42,886 nucleotides of DNA from assembly GCA_003427395.1 (NCBI GenBank), contig BFEA01000244.1, positions 1,484,092-1,526,977 of the forward strand, in the 5' to 3' direction. The first letter of the stretch is position 1. Each line of letters begins with the position of its first letter. The notes beneath the pieces are model-generated. The model made no database searches, was not told the DNA's origin, and saw nothing but the letters and a program-made list of their open reading frames with translations. The position numbers were made by a program, and so were the translations under genes. The stretch is from Chara braunii (taxonomy: Eukaryota; Streptophyta; Charophyceae; Charales; Characeae). Shown piece after piece: positions 1 through 11,702 of the stretch.

Positions 1-330
1 TCTAGGCGGGTACCAGTCCAACCAGTCTGAGTCTAGGGCCTGTACGGGCAATATCAGAGTCTGCAATGATGTTTCCCTCCGAAAGGGAGGAGGTACCGGT
101 TGCTTGGAGGCCGCACGACCTAGGAAGTCACCGCCCAAAAGGCAAGCAGGCCACAATATCTCCAGGAGCGAAGTGGTCCTCATCATTCTTTGGTGTGCAA
201 GTTTGGCGACACACTGCTTGGAGCACTGGCTGGAGCGATGCTGCTTGGAGCAGCGCTGCTGGGGAGGACAGAGCGCCCAGCTCTCCACCACGGCTATGGT
301 GGAGGAGCACAGGCTGGAGGAGCAGGGAGA
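1..330. other. Unassigned flank left of element C
   Basis: No credible gene is visible. The stretch is GC-rich, with repeated short CTTGGAGCA-like words around 205-250 and a perfect hairpin at 283-304 (CTCCACCA / TGGTGGAG, 6-nt loop). It is the genomic flank into which element C inserted. C's target duplication cannot be tested because C's right end is missing. Confidence 0.4.
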
Positions 331-359
331 TGTTACATGCTGCGCCTGCAACGGGCTGC

Positions 360-504
360 ACGGGCCATTTTCAGGCCCGTGTCGTTTTCAGCCCGAAAGT
401 CTGAAAACAAGGGCCTACAGGCCCTGTGTCGCTTCAGCCTAAATCAGGGCCTTTCCGGCCCTGAGTCTTTTCAGCCTAAAACTGAGGGCCATTTTCAGGC
501 CCTC
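360..504 (+). repeat. Tandem hairpin modules in the C 5' LTR
   Basis: Four short palindromes lie in a row: ACGGGCC/GGCCCGT (360-380), GGGCCT/AGGCCC (411-424), TCAGGGCC/GGCCCTGA (444-464) and GAGGGCC/GGCCCTC (484-504). Each of the first three is followed directly by a near-constant linker resembling TGTGTCGTTTCAGCC. The 3' LTR has five such modules (26293-26483), so the number varies. The B LTRs carry related modules in reverse complement (about 11500-11665 and 19505-19672). The function is unknown; R/U5 RNA folding is possible. Confidence 0.8.
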
Positions 505-649
505 ATAAGATCGACCTGCCCTGAAACTCAGGTGCCAAACCAGGGTTTTAGCACAGGCCATTTTGGGCCTGTTTTCAAGACAATCCTTGGTTGAGCTTCA
601 ACGCCAGGGTCTGGCACATTTTGGCATTGGCAAGAGCAGCCTCCTGGAC

Positions 650-675
650 GGGCCAGCACTATATAGGACTGGCCC
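650..675 (+). promoter_or_regulatory. Putative LTR TATA box in a hairpin loop
   Basis: CTATATAGG at 659-667 lies in the 12-nt loop of a perfect 7-bp hairpin, GGGCCAG (650-656) / CTGGCCC (669-675). The 3' LTR keeps the stem but reads CTACATAGG, which would weaken the TATA box. Its position about 330 bp into the LTR fits a U3/R promoter. Confidence 0.5.
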
Positions 676-1556
676 TCCCTGCAGGCTGCAGGTAGTTCCT
701 AGGTACTTCCCAGGCACTTCACGTGCAGTTCAGGAGGCAGGAGGTAGTCTTCAGGATTCGGCAGAGGCACTCTGGAGGAGCGCTGCAGGAGGAGGAGTAG
801 CGCTAGCAGTAGTCTTCAGCGCTGGGCGCTTGTAGCGTTAGCAGTAGTCTTCAGCGCGGGGCGCTAGTAGGAGCTAGAGTAGTACTGGAGAGAGAGAGAG
901 ATTGGGCGGAGGCCAGGGAGACTTACCTGCAGCGCCAGAGCTCCAGCTTCGTCTTCGAGGTACCTGCGGCACAGCGCCTACCTCACAGGTTAGTACCTGG
1001 CACGTGAGAGAGAGAGAGAGTTCCTCTTCTTCCTCTTCTCAGTCCACCATCTCCCTCTCACCCTCTCGCTATCTGACTTCACTGCATCAGCAGACTACAA
1101 GAGAGAGAGAGCTTGGTGACATTTGGATCCAGACTCGATGTTGGGCTTCAGACACGAGGGATTATCTGGGACTTGTAACGAAGACATGGTGTTGACGACT
1201 TTCCCATCTCCCCCAGGACCTGGCGCATTCTTCCTGTGTGTAGCGCCAGGCCTCCTTCACACCTTGTGATGAAGATGATGTATGTTTAGTCTGCATTGCA
1301 ACATTGATTGGGCTCGTCATTAGTATTTTAGCATTCTGCTGCGCTCTCTTGTTCTACGCGAGGGAGGTCAGTCCCGGTCAGGTCAGGACTTGTATCTAAG
1401 TCTTCCCCTGCGCTAAAAAGCACCATTTTTGTATGTATCAGAGATGTACACTGCTTGTTGAGATTTCACTTGCACCACATTGTCCATTCAGTCCTTTTCA
1501 TCACATTGCTGATCCTCGGTTATTTATGTACATCGCCCAACTGGGCATGTAACAGT

Positions 1557-1568
1557 TGGTGCCGGAAC
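1557..1568 (+). other. Primer-binding site of element C (diverged initiator-Met type)
   Basis: TGGTGCCGGAAC lies two bases after the LTR end. It is a mutated form of TGGTATCAGAAC at the same place in element B, which resembles the 3' end complement of plant initiator tRNA-Met. Known: plant LTR elements commonly prime on this tRNA. Confidence 0.7.
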
Positions 1569-1688
1569 ACCGCACGTGAATCAGGACAAACTCATCTGAC
1601 ACGTGTGTGGGGACTAATTACTTGAGTAGTCTTGATTTATTGATTGATTGATTAGAGCATACTAATTAGCCCCCAAAATCACGATTTT
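1569..1688 (+). other. First part of element C leader, ending in the target duplication of A
   Basis: Untranslated leader containing a (GATT)n run near 1635-1652. It matches the reverse complement of B's leader at 18290-18395. The last five bases, ATTTT (1684-1688), are repeated at 19889-19893 and form the target-site duplication created by A. No gene is present. Confidence 0.85.
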
Positions 1689-2784
1689 ACAAGGACTATG
1701 AGTGTGAGCGATATACATAAAACCAAGTTGCGAAATCACACAGCTGTCCCAGTAGTCGTGTCCCAAGCAGAGAGTACAAATGCACCGAGAAAACCATCCA
1801 TATAGAGCAATACAATGAAGTAATGAGCCAATGTTCATGCCCGTANGCCACACCAACACAGTATCCAAAGTCGCTCTGCTCTGTCTGGCGCTCAGCGCCC
1901 AGCCTACTCTACAAGACTATCCTACCTACAGCTGGTTCACGCAACAGGATCACTTCGACTCAGGAAGACCACATGACTGCCAACACCTTCGCCAACCTCT
2001 CTTCATGTACCAGGTATGTAACTCGTCACCCTCAATCAGACCTTGATTACCCCACACAGCGCCTCCTTCCCTGAAGACCACCTGATCATCTGCTGTACCC
2101 CCTGGCGCCCAGCAGCCTGGCTATGACTGCCTGCGCCCCGCTGCCCTGCAGCGCCCCACTACACCTCTCACGCCCCGTCAGCGCCCTTGGCAGCAGCGCA
2201 GCATCAAGCGAGAGCGCAGCAGCACTTCCGCATTGCCAGTGCTGGCCAGAATGCCTGGCCTGGGCTGCCTCATTCCTTTTGTGGAAGTGGCAGCCCCTTG
2301 GATGTTGCATGTGGCCTGGCTGGAAGCTTCCAGTAGCTTCCGGTTGGGTCCCAGACCCTGCACCCAGGCCCGAGACTACAGTTGAGGGCTTGGGCCCTTT
2401 GCAGTTAGGCACGACCTGAGTCTCCTGACTTGGGCTGTTTGCTGCATCTGTGCAGGGCTCCCAGGCAGGTGTGTTGGCACTACTGCTTTTGCGGAGGCCG
2501 AAGGCCTGCTTCCCAATGTATCGGCCCTGCTTTTTGTATGTGTGCCCAGGCGCAACTGTCACGGCCTAGGCCAACTGTATGACGCAGCGTTGTGAGGCTC
2601 ATGCGTCTTCCCAACCAACTGGCGTGCTGCGAGAGCCTGAATACCCACATATGGAAATGTCGAATTTTGCCTTTGACGAATATTCAGGCCCGCCTTCAAT
2701 TAGGGCGGGCACTTGGCTTGCTGGGGGCCTTAGCCCAGAACAATGTGATGTCTGATGGGGCCCCTTGAGGGCTTGTTCCTCACA
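1689..2784 (-). repeat. 3' LTR of element A
   Basis: It matches 9497-10405 and then 19696-19888, which together form the interrupted 5' LTR of similar length (about 1.1 kb). The inner end reads TGTGAGGAAC on the - strand, directly after a purine tract. The outer end (ACAAGG) seems to have lost or mutated the final base pair next to ATTTT. There is one ambiguous base at 1846. Open frames in it, such as 2562-2086, are not conserved coding regions. Confidence 0.9.
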
Positions 2785-2799
2785 TTCCATCCCCCTTAG
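2785..2799 (-). other. Polypurine tract of element A
   Basis: CTAAGGGGGATGGAA on the - strand abuts the 3' LTR start. This is the expected plus-strand primer of reverse transcription. Confidence 0.8.
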
Positions 2800-2822
2800 C
2801 TTCGAAAGTCCGCTGAGATGCT

Positions 2823-5800
2823 TCATGCTGATGCCTTCCCTTTCAGTTTCTTCTCATAATCTGCCACGATCGGAGGAGCTGTCTTGACAAGTTCCTCCTT
2901 TGAAATCCATCGATCTTCCTTCGGATCTGTATGATGCCTGAAATGTACTATGTATTCCCTCGCAGGTTTGGGAGGTCTTCCCTGCCAGGTGGCTTCGGAA
3001 CAGGCGTGTCTCTGTGATTCAGGATGTCGTCGACGTCCACGTGGCCATCCATGGTTGGGGGCAGCATAGATCTCCGTGATGGGAACTGTGTTGTCTTAGC
3101 GAAAGGTGCAAGCTTGGAGGCGTGGAAAACAAGGTAAGTGCGTAAGTGACCAGGGATGCGAATGACGTACGAGGGACCATCCAAATCATTCCCCATTATG
3201 TCTAAGACTTCCCAGGGATCGAAATACTGAGGCATTAGTTTCCTAGAGATGCCAAACTCCTGTTCCAACTCGCTAGCCTTGACCCAGACACATTTCCCTA
3301 CCTGAAATGTGGAATGTCGGCGACGTTTGTTCTCAGAAGCAATCAGAGCTTCCTGAGATTTCTTGATATGTTCAACAGTCTGCTGCGACAATTTCTCATA
3401 CTCGACACCAGGAGTTGCAGCAGGTTGGTTTTCAGGCAGGACTAATTTCTCAGAGCAGATCTAGGCTTCCACCCCAGATGCGGTTGATTAGGACTAATGA
3501 CGGTGGTGTTGTGTACAGCGTTGTTGTTCAGGCTGGTAATTTTTCATTCTAGTCATCCTGGCTGGGCTGGATGTAATGCCTCAGCAGATGCTGCTCAGCA
3601 GATGCTGCACCACTCGGTTCATTTCTTCAGCCTACCCATTTGCTTCGGGATGATTCCCAAAAGTCATCTGAAGCTGGTTGCCCATCTGTTCAGCGGCCTT
3701 CTTCCACATCTCGCTTGTGAAACGTACATCTCTGTCACTGACGATCGTTTTGGAAGTCCAAAGTCACGCACCCAATTGTCCATGAACAACTTGATGACGT
3801 GCTTAGTCCTGGCAGTCTCTGGCATGGCAATTAGTCTAGTGTACTTAGTGAACCTATCCACTATGTCGAAGATGTGCCTCTTGCCATTCTTGCTGGTCAC
3901 GAGAGTGTCCATGAAGTCCATGGAGATACTCTGCCCTGGGCCAGCAGGAATGGGTAGAGGGTTGAGTAACCCAAGAGGAGCTTGAGTCCGCGGCTTGTCC
4001 CGTTGACAGACTTGACAGGTCTGTACGTACTTCTTTGCATCATCCAACATGTTGGGCCACCGAAATCACTGTACTAAGTTAGCACTAGTCTTCTTATAGC
4101 CGAAATGTCCCGTTGCGTCATGGCATTCTCCTAAGAACAAACTACGCAAATCTTCCTTAGATGGAAAAACTAATCTCTTAAACCCTGCCTTCTCAAGAAA
4201 GAGTAACCCATCCACCATCACAAACTCATCAGTGGTGGCCTTGTCTTTAGCCTGAAGTTTGTTGATGATGCCCATCGTGATGGGATCTTCTTTGTAGGCT
4301 TCCTCCATAGATCGCGTCACGTCCTCAGATAGGCCAAACTCATAAATCAGCGCACCCAGGTAAACTGCCCTTCGAGAAAACGCATCTGCAACCTTGTTGT
4401 ACTCTCCCTTCACGTAGTTTAGTTTGAAGTCATACTGATCTATGACTTCAATCCAGCGTTTGAGTGCATTAGAGAGAACCGCTTGTGTCTTGATCCACTT
4501 GAGGGTCTGATGGTCAGTTCTCAAATAGAAGAACCTTCCTAACAGATAGTGCCTCCAGTGGACAAGTGCCTTGTAGAAAGCGTAGAGTTCCCTATCGTAG
4601 GTGGACTTTGCCAACTTCTTTGATAGCATCCTTCTGCTCATGTACTCGACCGGTCTCAACTTTTTCCCTTCCTGTTGAGCTAGCACTGCGCCAATGCCGT
4701 ATCGGCTTGCGTCAATGGTTACAACAAATGGCCTTTGTGGGTCGGGTACCATGAAAACCTCATGGTGCGTGAGAGCATGCTTCAAACGCTTGAAAGCTGC
4801 CTCACACTCGTCAGTCCAGTCCCATGGTGTGTCAAGTCGAGTTAGATCAGTCAAGGGAGATGCGATCGTACTATAGTTCTTTACGAAGTTGCGGTAATAA
4901 CCACACATTCCCAAGAATGATCTGACCTCAGTCACAGACTGGGGTCGTGGCCAGTCCCTAATGCTAGCCACCTTCGCATCTTCGGGCCTAATTCCGTCTT
5001 CATGACCCAAGTACAAGATTTGAGTGCGACCGAACTTGCATTTCTCTGCGTTTATCTTATACTTGTGTTGCTGGAGGAGTGAAAGTACTTTGTCTACACG
5101 CTGAGCATGCTCCTTGATAGTTTTACTAATGATAAGTATATCGTCGAGATACACGACAACGAACTTATCTAAGAAGTCATGGAAGATCCTATTCATGGCG
5201 TGCTGGAATGTACCCGGTGCATTGCAAAGGCCTAAGGGCATCACTACAAAATCGTACAGACCGTACCTGGTATGAAATGCGGTTCTATGTCGGTCCTGTG
5301 GTCTTATGGCAATCTCATGGTAGTCGGATTTTGAGTCTATCTTTGTATAGTACTTACATCCCTGCACCCTATCCAATAGGTCGTCGATGCGTGGTAAAGG
5401 CTCTGCGTTCTTAACGGTAACGGCATTGAGGCCTCCATAATCAATGCACATCCTTAGTGTTCCCCCTTTCTTTGGAACAAACAGGACTGGTGAGCCAAAG
5501 GGGGAAGTGTTAGGTCGTATCCAACCCTTTTCTGTGAGCTCTTTCAGTTGCCGACGAAGCTCGTCCAACTCGGTCGGAGCCATTCTATAGATTCTCCCTT
5601 TAGGTGTCTTGCTACCTGGGATGATCTCTATGGCATGGACAGCCTCCCTGTCTACGACTCCCGAGGGCTCCTCGAACAGATCAGGGTACTTAGAGACGAT
5701 GGTATCTATCTCTGGGGGTGTTTTAACGACCTCCCCTTTTGCAGAGACATAGACTAAGCATATTCCTTCCTCTTGGTTCTGTTTATAGTAGTTATAGAAG

Positions 5801-6480
5801 GCAGATGCCCATAAGCACCCATAGGAGTCTATTAACCTACTGGCTTTATACTTGGCCAGTCTAACGGTTCTCTCATTAGGCAACTCGTGCTTCAACACCT
5901 TCTTGTCCCAGTCGAACTCGGGCTTGGCAACCTCGAGGTAGTACATGCCCAATAACATATCAAAAGGCAACTCGTTGCTCACCAGGAATGATATCTTATG
6001 GTTTATCTCTCCTCCTGGGTAGGAGAAGGTGCAGACTACATTTTTAACATAGTCCTCCACCATCATGCGCTCTTTGTTGGCCAAAGTAGATGCTACCGAT
6101 CTACTAAGGCGCTGCACCCGGTCCTTTAGGCACAGTCTGTCAACGCAATCGCGACTTATGAAGTTTCGCGTGGAGCCAATGTCTACGAAGGCGCCGCACT
6201 TGCGACCACCCACACCAACTTCCACAACGAAGTGCACCCCTCTAGGACCTCTACTCAGTGCCACCCAGGACTCACAAGGGTCCTTTGCTGACCACTCACC
6301 TTGAAGGTCCTCTAAGGCTTCAGACACATCCAACGTACAGAGTATAGTTGGGCCCGGATGCGTCTGCGGGGTGACTAAGGAGTCTGTAGCTTTGGCCAAC
6401 TCTTGAACGGGGGAGGGTACATCACCCGCTTCAACAAGAGTAGAAGCAGCTACATCTTCTACCGGCCCTAAGTGTTTCCC
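2823..6480 (-). pseudogene. pol: Element A pol: protease, RT, RNase H, integrase, chromodomain (broken)
   Basis: The frame opens at 6480, -1 relative to gag. It is uninterrupted down to a TGA at 4068-4066, which replaces an arginine-type codon just after the integrase HHCC histidines. Domains seen in order: a retropepsin with DIGS where DSG or DTG is usual; RT with an intact YLDD; RNase H with its TIDAS, E and D-H motifs; the integrase zinc cysteines (CQVC) and the first catalytic D (SMDFMD). A one-base loss near 3745 shifts the frame, a TAG lies at 3632-3634, and further shifts follow. The segment 3391-2948 holds the integrase C-terminal domain. After a shift near 2960 the chromodomain resumes (EYIVHF, DRWIS) and stops at 2825-2823. 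Catalytic parts of RT look intact but the polyprotein cannot be made whole. Confidence 0.92.
6439..6480 (-). promoter_or_regulatory. -1 ribosomal frameshift signal at the A gag/pol junction
   Basis: The heptamer G GGA AAC (6480-6474) is in the gag frame and ends one codon before the gag TAG (6470-6468). The pol frame reads GGG AAA across it, exactly -1. After a 10-nt spacer comes a stem of 8 bp (7 Watson-Crick plus one G-U), 6463-6456 with 6446-6439, closing a 9-nt loop. GGGAAAC is a canonical X XXY YYZ slippery site. Element B has the same geometry with a different stem sequence. Confidence 0.8.
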
Positions 6481-8272
6481 GAACTGGAGCTCGTAGAGGC
6501 CCCAGCCCGAGAAGAAGGAAACCCACCCTTAGAAGGGATTTTCTGCGAGACCTTCGGGTTCTTACATTTAAACTGCATATGGTCGTACTCGATGCAGTTT
6601 ATGCAAGCACCACACGACCAACGATCTCGCCACACTTCCTGATCCAAGCCTGCTCTAACCCAAGCAGCTATCTTGTTTGGGTTAGCGGCCTGCCCCTGAC
6701 TCCTTTGCTGACCGCCCTTACTGCGACCTGCTGCCTTAGTCTTAACTACTGCGGCGAGGTTGCTACCCTCAGCACTCTCCTCGCCGACTAACTCTGCACC
6801 CTCCACAAGTTCAAAAACATCATTGATTTCAGTTTGATTCCCTTCGGAATCAACCATCATCAATCGACTACCCTTCTTCTTCCATTCTTGTGGAGTCTTC
6901 TTCTTCCTCCCGTCCGTAGAAGGGGTTTGAGCACTACCCAGAGTAGCCTCTAAATCTAAGGCCTTTTTACTGAATGTCTCAAGGTGTGATACTCTAAGCG
7001 AGCCTCGCTGGCCAGTAAGTTCTTGATGTCTGTGCGAAGACATCTCAAGAGCATGGTCAATAAGACCTGTGGATTGTACTCCACTCCTGGGACCACGATC
7101 AGGCGCTCTACGGTTGTGGTAAGTTCTCGCACCGACTTGTACTTTCTAGCATCAAGCTTTAGAAGCCCATCAGTGGCAATCTGTGCCTGCTGAGGGTTGT
7201 GCCATCGAGCCTCCACTAAGTCCATAAGGCTCTCCAGGGTGTGGGTCTACGCCCAATCACCCATGTTCCTGCCGAACCCCTTTGAAGCTACCAATCCATT
7301 AAGCCAGCGAGTTGCTGAACCCTCTAGGTAGGATGAAACAATAATCACTTCCTTCTCTACCAATGTCCTCTTTGCCCTCACCCACACTAGCACCGTTCTC
7401 AACCACGTGTCGAGAGCCTCTTCCTTCTTGTCTCCTGAGAAGGTTGGAGGTGGTTTCATGGGTGTCATAGGATACCAAGGAAATTGTTGTCCCGCTGGCA
7501 AGACAGGTGGCGACTGTGGTGTAGCACCAGTCGCTGGACTGGAAAATGAAGAACCAACAGTCTGAGATAGGGCTGCTGCTGATGTACCACTTGGTGGTGG
7601 TCCGGACTGAGCGGCATAGGGGCCTGTCGTCGCTGAGAATGGCAACGATGGCAAGACTGCTGGCCTGATCCCTGGCCTGTGCATGGCGTTCAGGATCTGG
7701 TCCAAGGTGTCCTGGATGGTATCCTGTTTACTGTCCATGTATGCATGCATGAACAGGATGCTCACCTTAAGAATCTTTTCATTATTGCTAAGGGTCGAGT
7801 CATCTAACCCCTCTAGTGCAGCCTTGTCTGCCTCCCTACCCTCTAGTCTGACACTTCTGTCTCTAATCTCTTTCTCTCTTTTAGTAGCCTGCCTGAGTTC
7901 CTCCTCTAGCCTCAAGTGAATCCTCTCTACCTGCTGGAGCTCCATCTGCTCCCGGGTGTGTGGAGGTGGCGAGCTGAACTGTGAACCCGCCATCTGAATA
8001 GTGCCAGTTCCTGACGTACTGGAGATGGACTGTGAACTGGTCGCATGACCAGTAGGGTTTGCAGCAGAAGTGGCTGAAGAGGTAGCCATTGCTACCGCGC
8101 TAGCTGCTGCTGCTGCTAACGCGCGTTCAGCCGCTGCTGCTGCCTGTCTCGCAGTCTCAACCCTAAGCCTTCTTTCGTCTCCTGGTAGTAGAACCTGGGA
8201 CACAACGGGTATCCTGCCGGTGTCCCGTCGTGTCTGCCTCCTATCGTCAGATCTATCCTCCCCATCGTTCAT
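6468..8272 (-). pseudogene. gag: Element A gag (broken)
   Basis: It starts at an ATG (8272) in a long leaderless frame. The N-terminal 120 residues are rich in Ala and Ser, followed by a charged, coiled-coil-like stretch, a Pro/Ser-rich linker and a conserved capsid-like core with W-L-R, Y-L-E-G and W-L-N motifs of retrotransposon gag. A TAG at 7249-7247 interrupts the core; the same frame resumes to about 6990, then the frame shifts by one and continues to 6468. A zinc knuckle, CINC...H....C (CX2CX4HX4C), lies about 40 codons before the end. It would package the RNA and form the particle. It ends within the frameshift signal. Confidence 0.9.
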
Positions 8273-9480
8273 GGGCTAGGCAGACGATGTCTGCACTAAT
8301 GTCCTCTTTGGGACCTACCGCAGCATACGTCTGACCGGTTTTAAAAATAAATAAAATGATAGATGCCTGGCGAGTTACCTAGACTACTAGTCAAGCGGCA
8401 TCAACAACACCTGCACAAACTGTATACATGTAGTCTACCTCTATCTTTGATTAGTTTTGCACAAAAGCTTTAAGGAGAACTGACTATGGTAGATTACAGT
8501 CCTACTCTAGGCTGTCTGTTAGGTGTTAGCAGTCTGTCAACCAACTAACCATGATAAAAATAAACTACATTGAGCAGATGTATGCACAATGGATAATATA
8601 GTGATTAACAGTTGAGTTCACAATTGGAATCCCTTGCCCTGTATCCAACATACCTATGAGCATCATCAAGCTGCGGTGTCTAAGGTGTGCAACCATGGCC
8701 CACCCCTGTGCCCAAGAAGTATGCTTATGACCAGCCTGCCCTTTATTTACCCTCGCGTGCAACGAGCCTTACGTCTGACTGATCTGGCTGATCAAGAGGC
8801 AATTTAAGGACAGCCCCCGAGAGTCCTCAGGAATTTTTTAACGTCGCAATCAGGACGACGATCACAGCCAGTGGACAGTTCAGACCCCAACCAGAAATGT
8901 TTACGGTCTGGGAGCATCTACGTAGGACTCGTCAGTCCACACACCCCTTCTACCAGCACAGCAAAGAGCCTCAATGGACAAAGCAGCATGGCCTTCATAG
9001 CCACCGCCCTCTCCTGCCAGATGCACCACCGGGAAGAATGTCGTCTCTCAAGATAGAGCGCACACGACTCCTCACCAAAGAGAGGACACTCAAGTTGGAC
9101 TCACTTCCTCACAGTAAAAAGAGATTGAGAGGGTAGATAAGGAATGGGAACAACGTACTTGGAGATAGCTGCCCCCAACCACATATTTCTCACCAATTGG
9201 GCCGACGTGCATTTCGATGACCGGTCATTAGCCTCGGTACCACCCACAACACAATGCAGTGCCACCTCAGCCAAAATGTCACGTCAGCATACTCTCATCA
9301 TCATGCATACACCCGTTGTCGCCACAACTCCCACGTTGTCGCCACAGCCTTCCAGCGGTCGGCCTCTCCACCTAGGCCCCGCTAATCAACCAGCACCAAA
9401 GTATCCTTACTGCACATGAAACATCGTCAATGCACCAAGTCACAATGTCACCGGTGCCAGGTAAGCGGCGATCACCAACC
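8273..9480 (-). other. Untranslated leader of element A
   Basis: About 1.2 kb lies between gag and the primer site. No conserved protein is visible in it. Small open frames on the + strand (8871-9419) have no recognisable domains and lie antisense to the element. Confidence 0.7.
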
Positions 9481-9481
9481 A

Positions 9482-9493
9482 GCTCCGATACCA
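9482..9493 (-). other. Primer-binding site of element A (initiator-Met type)
   Basis: On the - strand it reads TGGTATCGGAGC, three bases inside the LTR end. This is close to the TGGTATCAGAGC of plant initiator-Met primer sites. Confidence 0.85.
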
Positions 9494-9496
9494 AAT

Positions 9497-10405
9497 TGCA
9501 AGGAATATGAGTGTGAGCGATATACATAAAACCAAGTTGCGAAATCACACAGTTGTCCCAGTAGTTGTTGTCCTAAGCAGAGAGTACAAATGCATCAAGA
9601 AAACCATCCATATAGAGCAATACAATGAAGTAATGAGCCAATGTTCATGCCCGTAGGCCACACCAACACAGTATCCAAAGTCGCTGTGTTATGTCTAGCG
9701 CTCAGCGTCCAGCCTACTCTACCATACTATCCTACCTACAGCTGGTTCATGCAACAAGATCGCTTCAACTCACGAAGACCAATGTACATGACTGCCAACA
9801 CCATCGCCGACCTCTCTTCATGTACCAGGTATGTATCTCGTCACCCTCAATCAGACCTTGATTACCCCACATAGCGCCTCCTTCCCTTAAGACCGCCTGA
9901 TCATCTGTTGTACCCCCTAGCGCCCAGCAGCCCGGCTATGGCTGCCTGCACCCCGCTGCCCTGCAGCGCCCCACTACACCTCTCGCGCCCCGTCAGCGCC
10001 CTTGGCAGCGTTGCAGCATCAAGCGAGAGCGCAACAACACTTCCACATTGCCAGCGTTGGCTAGAATGCCTGGTCTGGGCTGCCTCATTCCTTTTGTGGA
10101 AGTGGCAGCCCCCTGGATGCTGCGTGTGGCCTGGCTGGAAGCTTCCAATACCTTCCGGTTGGGTCCCAGACCCTGCGCCCAGGCTCGAGACTACAGTTGA
10201 GGGCCTGGGCCCTTTGCAGTTAGGCACGGCCTGAGTCTCCTGACTTGGGCTGTTTGCTACATCTGTGCAGGGCTCCCAGGCAGGTGCGTTGGCACGACTG
10301 CTTTTGCATAGGCCGAAGGCCTACTTCCCAATGTATCGGCCCTGCTTTGTGTATGTGTGCCCAGGCGCAACTGTCAAGGCCTGGGCCTACTGTATGACGC
10401 AGCAA
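9497..10405 (-). repeat. 5' LTR of element A, inner part
   Basis: It matches 1689-2590 with many substitutions and small indels. It stops abruptly where the B LTR begins and continues at 19696. Two LTR copies this different suggest an old insertion. Confidence 0.9.
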
Positions 10406-11688
10406 TGTGTGCCCAGTGGGGCGATGTACATAGAAACCGAGGATCCGCAATGTGATGAAAAGGACTGAATGGACAATGCAGTGCAAGTAGAATCTCAACA
10501 AGCAATGTGCATTCTAATACATACAAAATGGTGCTGAATAGCGCAGTGGAAGACTTAGATACAAGTCCTGACCTGACCGGGACCTCATTCACATAGTATC
10601 AGATAGCGAAGCAGAATGCTAGAATGCTAATGACTAGCCCAATCAATGTTTGAACGCAGACCAAACATACATCGTATCCATCACCAGGTGTGAAGGAGCC
10701 TGGCGCTGTACACAGGAAGAAAGCGCCAGGTCCAGACATACACAGACGAAGAGGAGGGGATCAGATGAAAGGAGGGAGAGAGATGGGAATGTCGTTAATA
10801 CCAAGTCTTTGTCACAAGTCCCAAATAATCCCTCGTCGTAATGTCTGAAGCCCAAAAGTCGAGTCTGGATCCAATGTCACCAAGTTCTCTCTCTCTCTCT
10901 TCTCGCATAGTCTGCAGATGCAGTGAAGTCAGATAAGGAGAGGGTGAGAGGGAGATGGTGGACTGAAAAGAGGAAGAAGAAGAACTCTCTCTTTGTCACG
11001 AGCCAGATACTAACCTGTGATGTTGGCGCTGTGCTGCAGGTACCTCGAAGACGAAGCTGGAGCAACGGCGCTGCAGGTAAGTACCTCTGGCCTCCGCCCA
11101 ATCTCTCTCTCTCTCTAGTGCTATCCTAGATATGGCGCCCAGCGCTGGAGACTTCAGTTACCTACTGCGCCCAACACTGAAGACTAAAGCTAACGCTACT
11201 ACTACTCCTGCAGCGCTCCCTCCAGAGTGCTGCTGCTGAATCTTGAAGACTACTACTGCCTTCTGCCTGCCCGTGAAGTGCATGCGAAGTCCCTATGTAC
11301 TACCTCGGCCTGCCTCCTGACTACCTGAAGGGCGGGCCAGGCCGAGGAGGCTGCTCTTGCCAATGTCGAAGTGTGCCAGAGGCTGGCGCTGCAGCCTCTG
11401 CTGAGGCTGTCGTGGGAACAGGCTAAGAATAGCCTGTTCCCGAAACCCTGGTTCGGTGCCTGAGTTTCAGGGCCGATCGTTCTGATGAACGACCGAAAAT
11501 GGCCCTTCGTTTCAGGCTAAAATGGCTATTGCCATTTTTAGTATGAAACGACACAAGGTCTGTAGGCCCCTGTTTTCAGGCTTTCGGGCTGAACAGACAT
11601 GGGGCCTGGAGGCCCTGGTTTTCAGGCTTTTAGCCTGAGGGACGCAGGGCCTGGAAAATGGCCCTCGTGTGCAGGCGCAGCATGTAAC
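10406..11688 (-). repeat. 3' LTR of element B
   Basis: It matches 18409-19695 closely. It contains a perfect 12-bp hairpin with 4-nt loop at 11414-11441 (conserved at 19421-19448) and the GGGCC-type hairpin modules. The inner end CATGTAAC abuts the purine tract. Confidence 0.9.
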
Positions 11689-11702
11689 CCCCCCCCCTCC
11701 TT
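11689..11702 (-). other. Polypurine tract of element B
   Basis: A/G-only run (AAGGA then G9) on the - strand, directly before the 3' LTR and directly after the pol stop region. The matching site in C is 26250-26262. Confidence 0.8.

Larger units (their letters stand above)
331..1554 (+). repeat. 5' LTR of element C
   Basis: It starts TGTTACATGC and ends GGGCATGTAACA, so it has TG...CA ends with a short terminal inverted repeat, and it is followed by a primer-binding site. It matches 26263-27180 in direct orientation and the two B LTRs in inverted orientation. Visible parts are a tandem hairpin array (360-504), a TATA box in a hairpin loop (650-675), GA-rich microsatellite runs (about 888-904, 1006-1020, 1101-1110) and a possible short intron with donor near 988 and a pyrimidine-rich acceptor ending about 1040. 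The splice sites are inferred. Confidence 0.92.

Noticed and set aside
2086-2562. 158-codon open frame in the A LTR (and 9901-10234)
   Set aside because: It lies in LTR sequence, and the two copies differ by frame-breaking changes.
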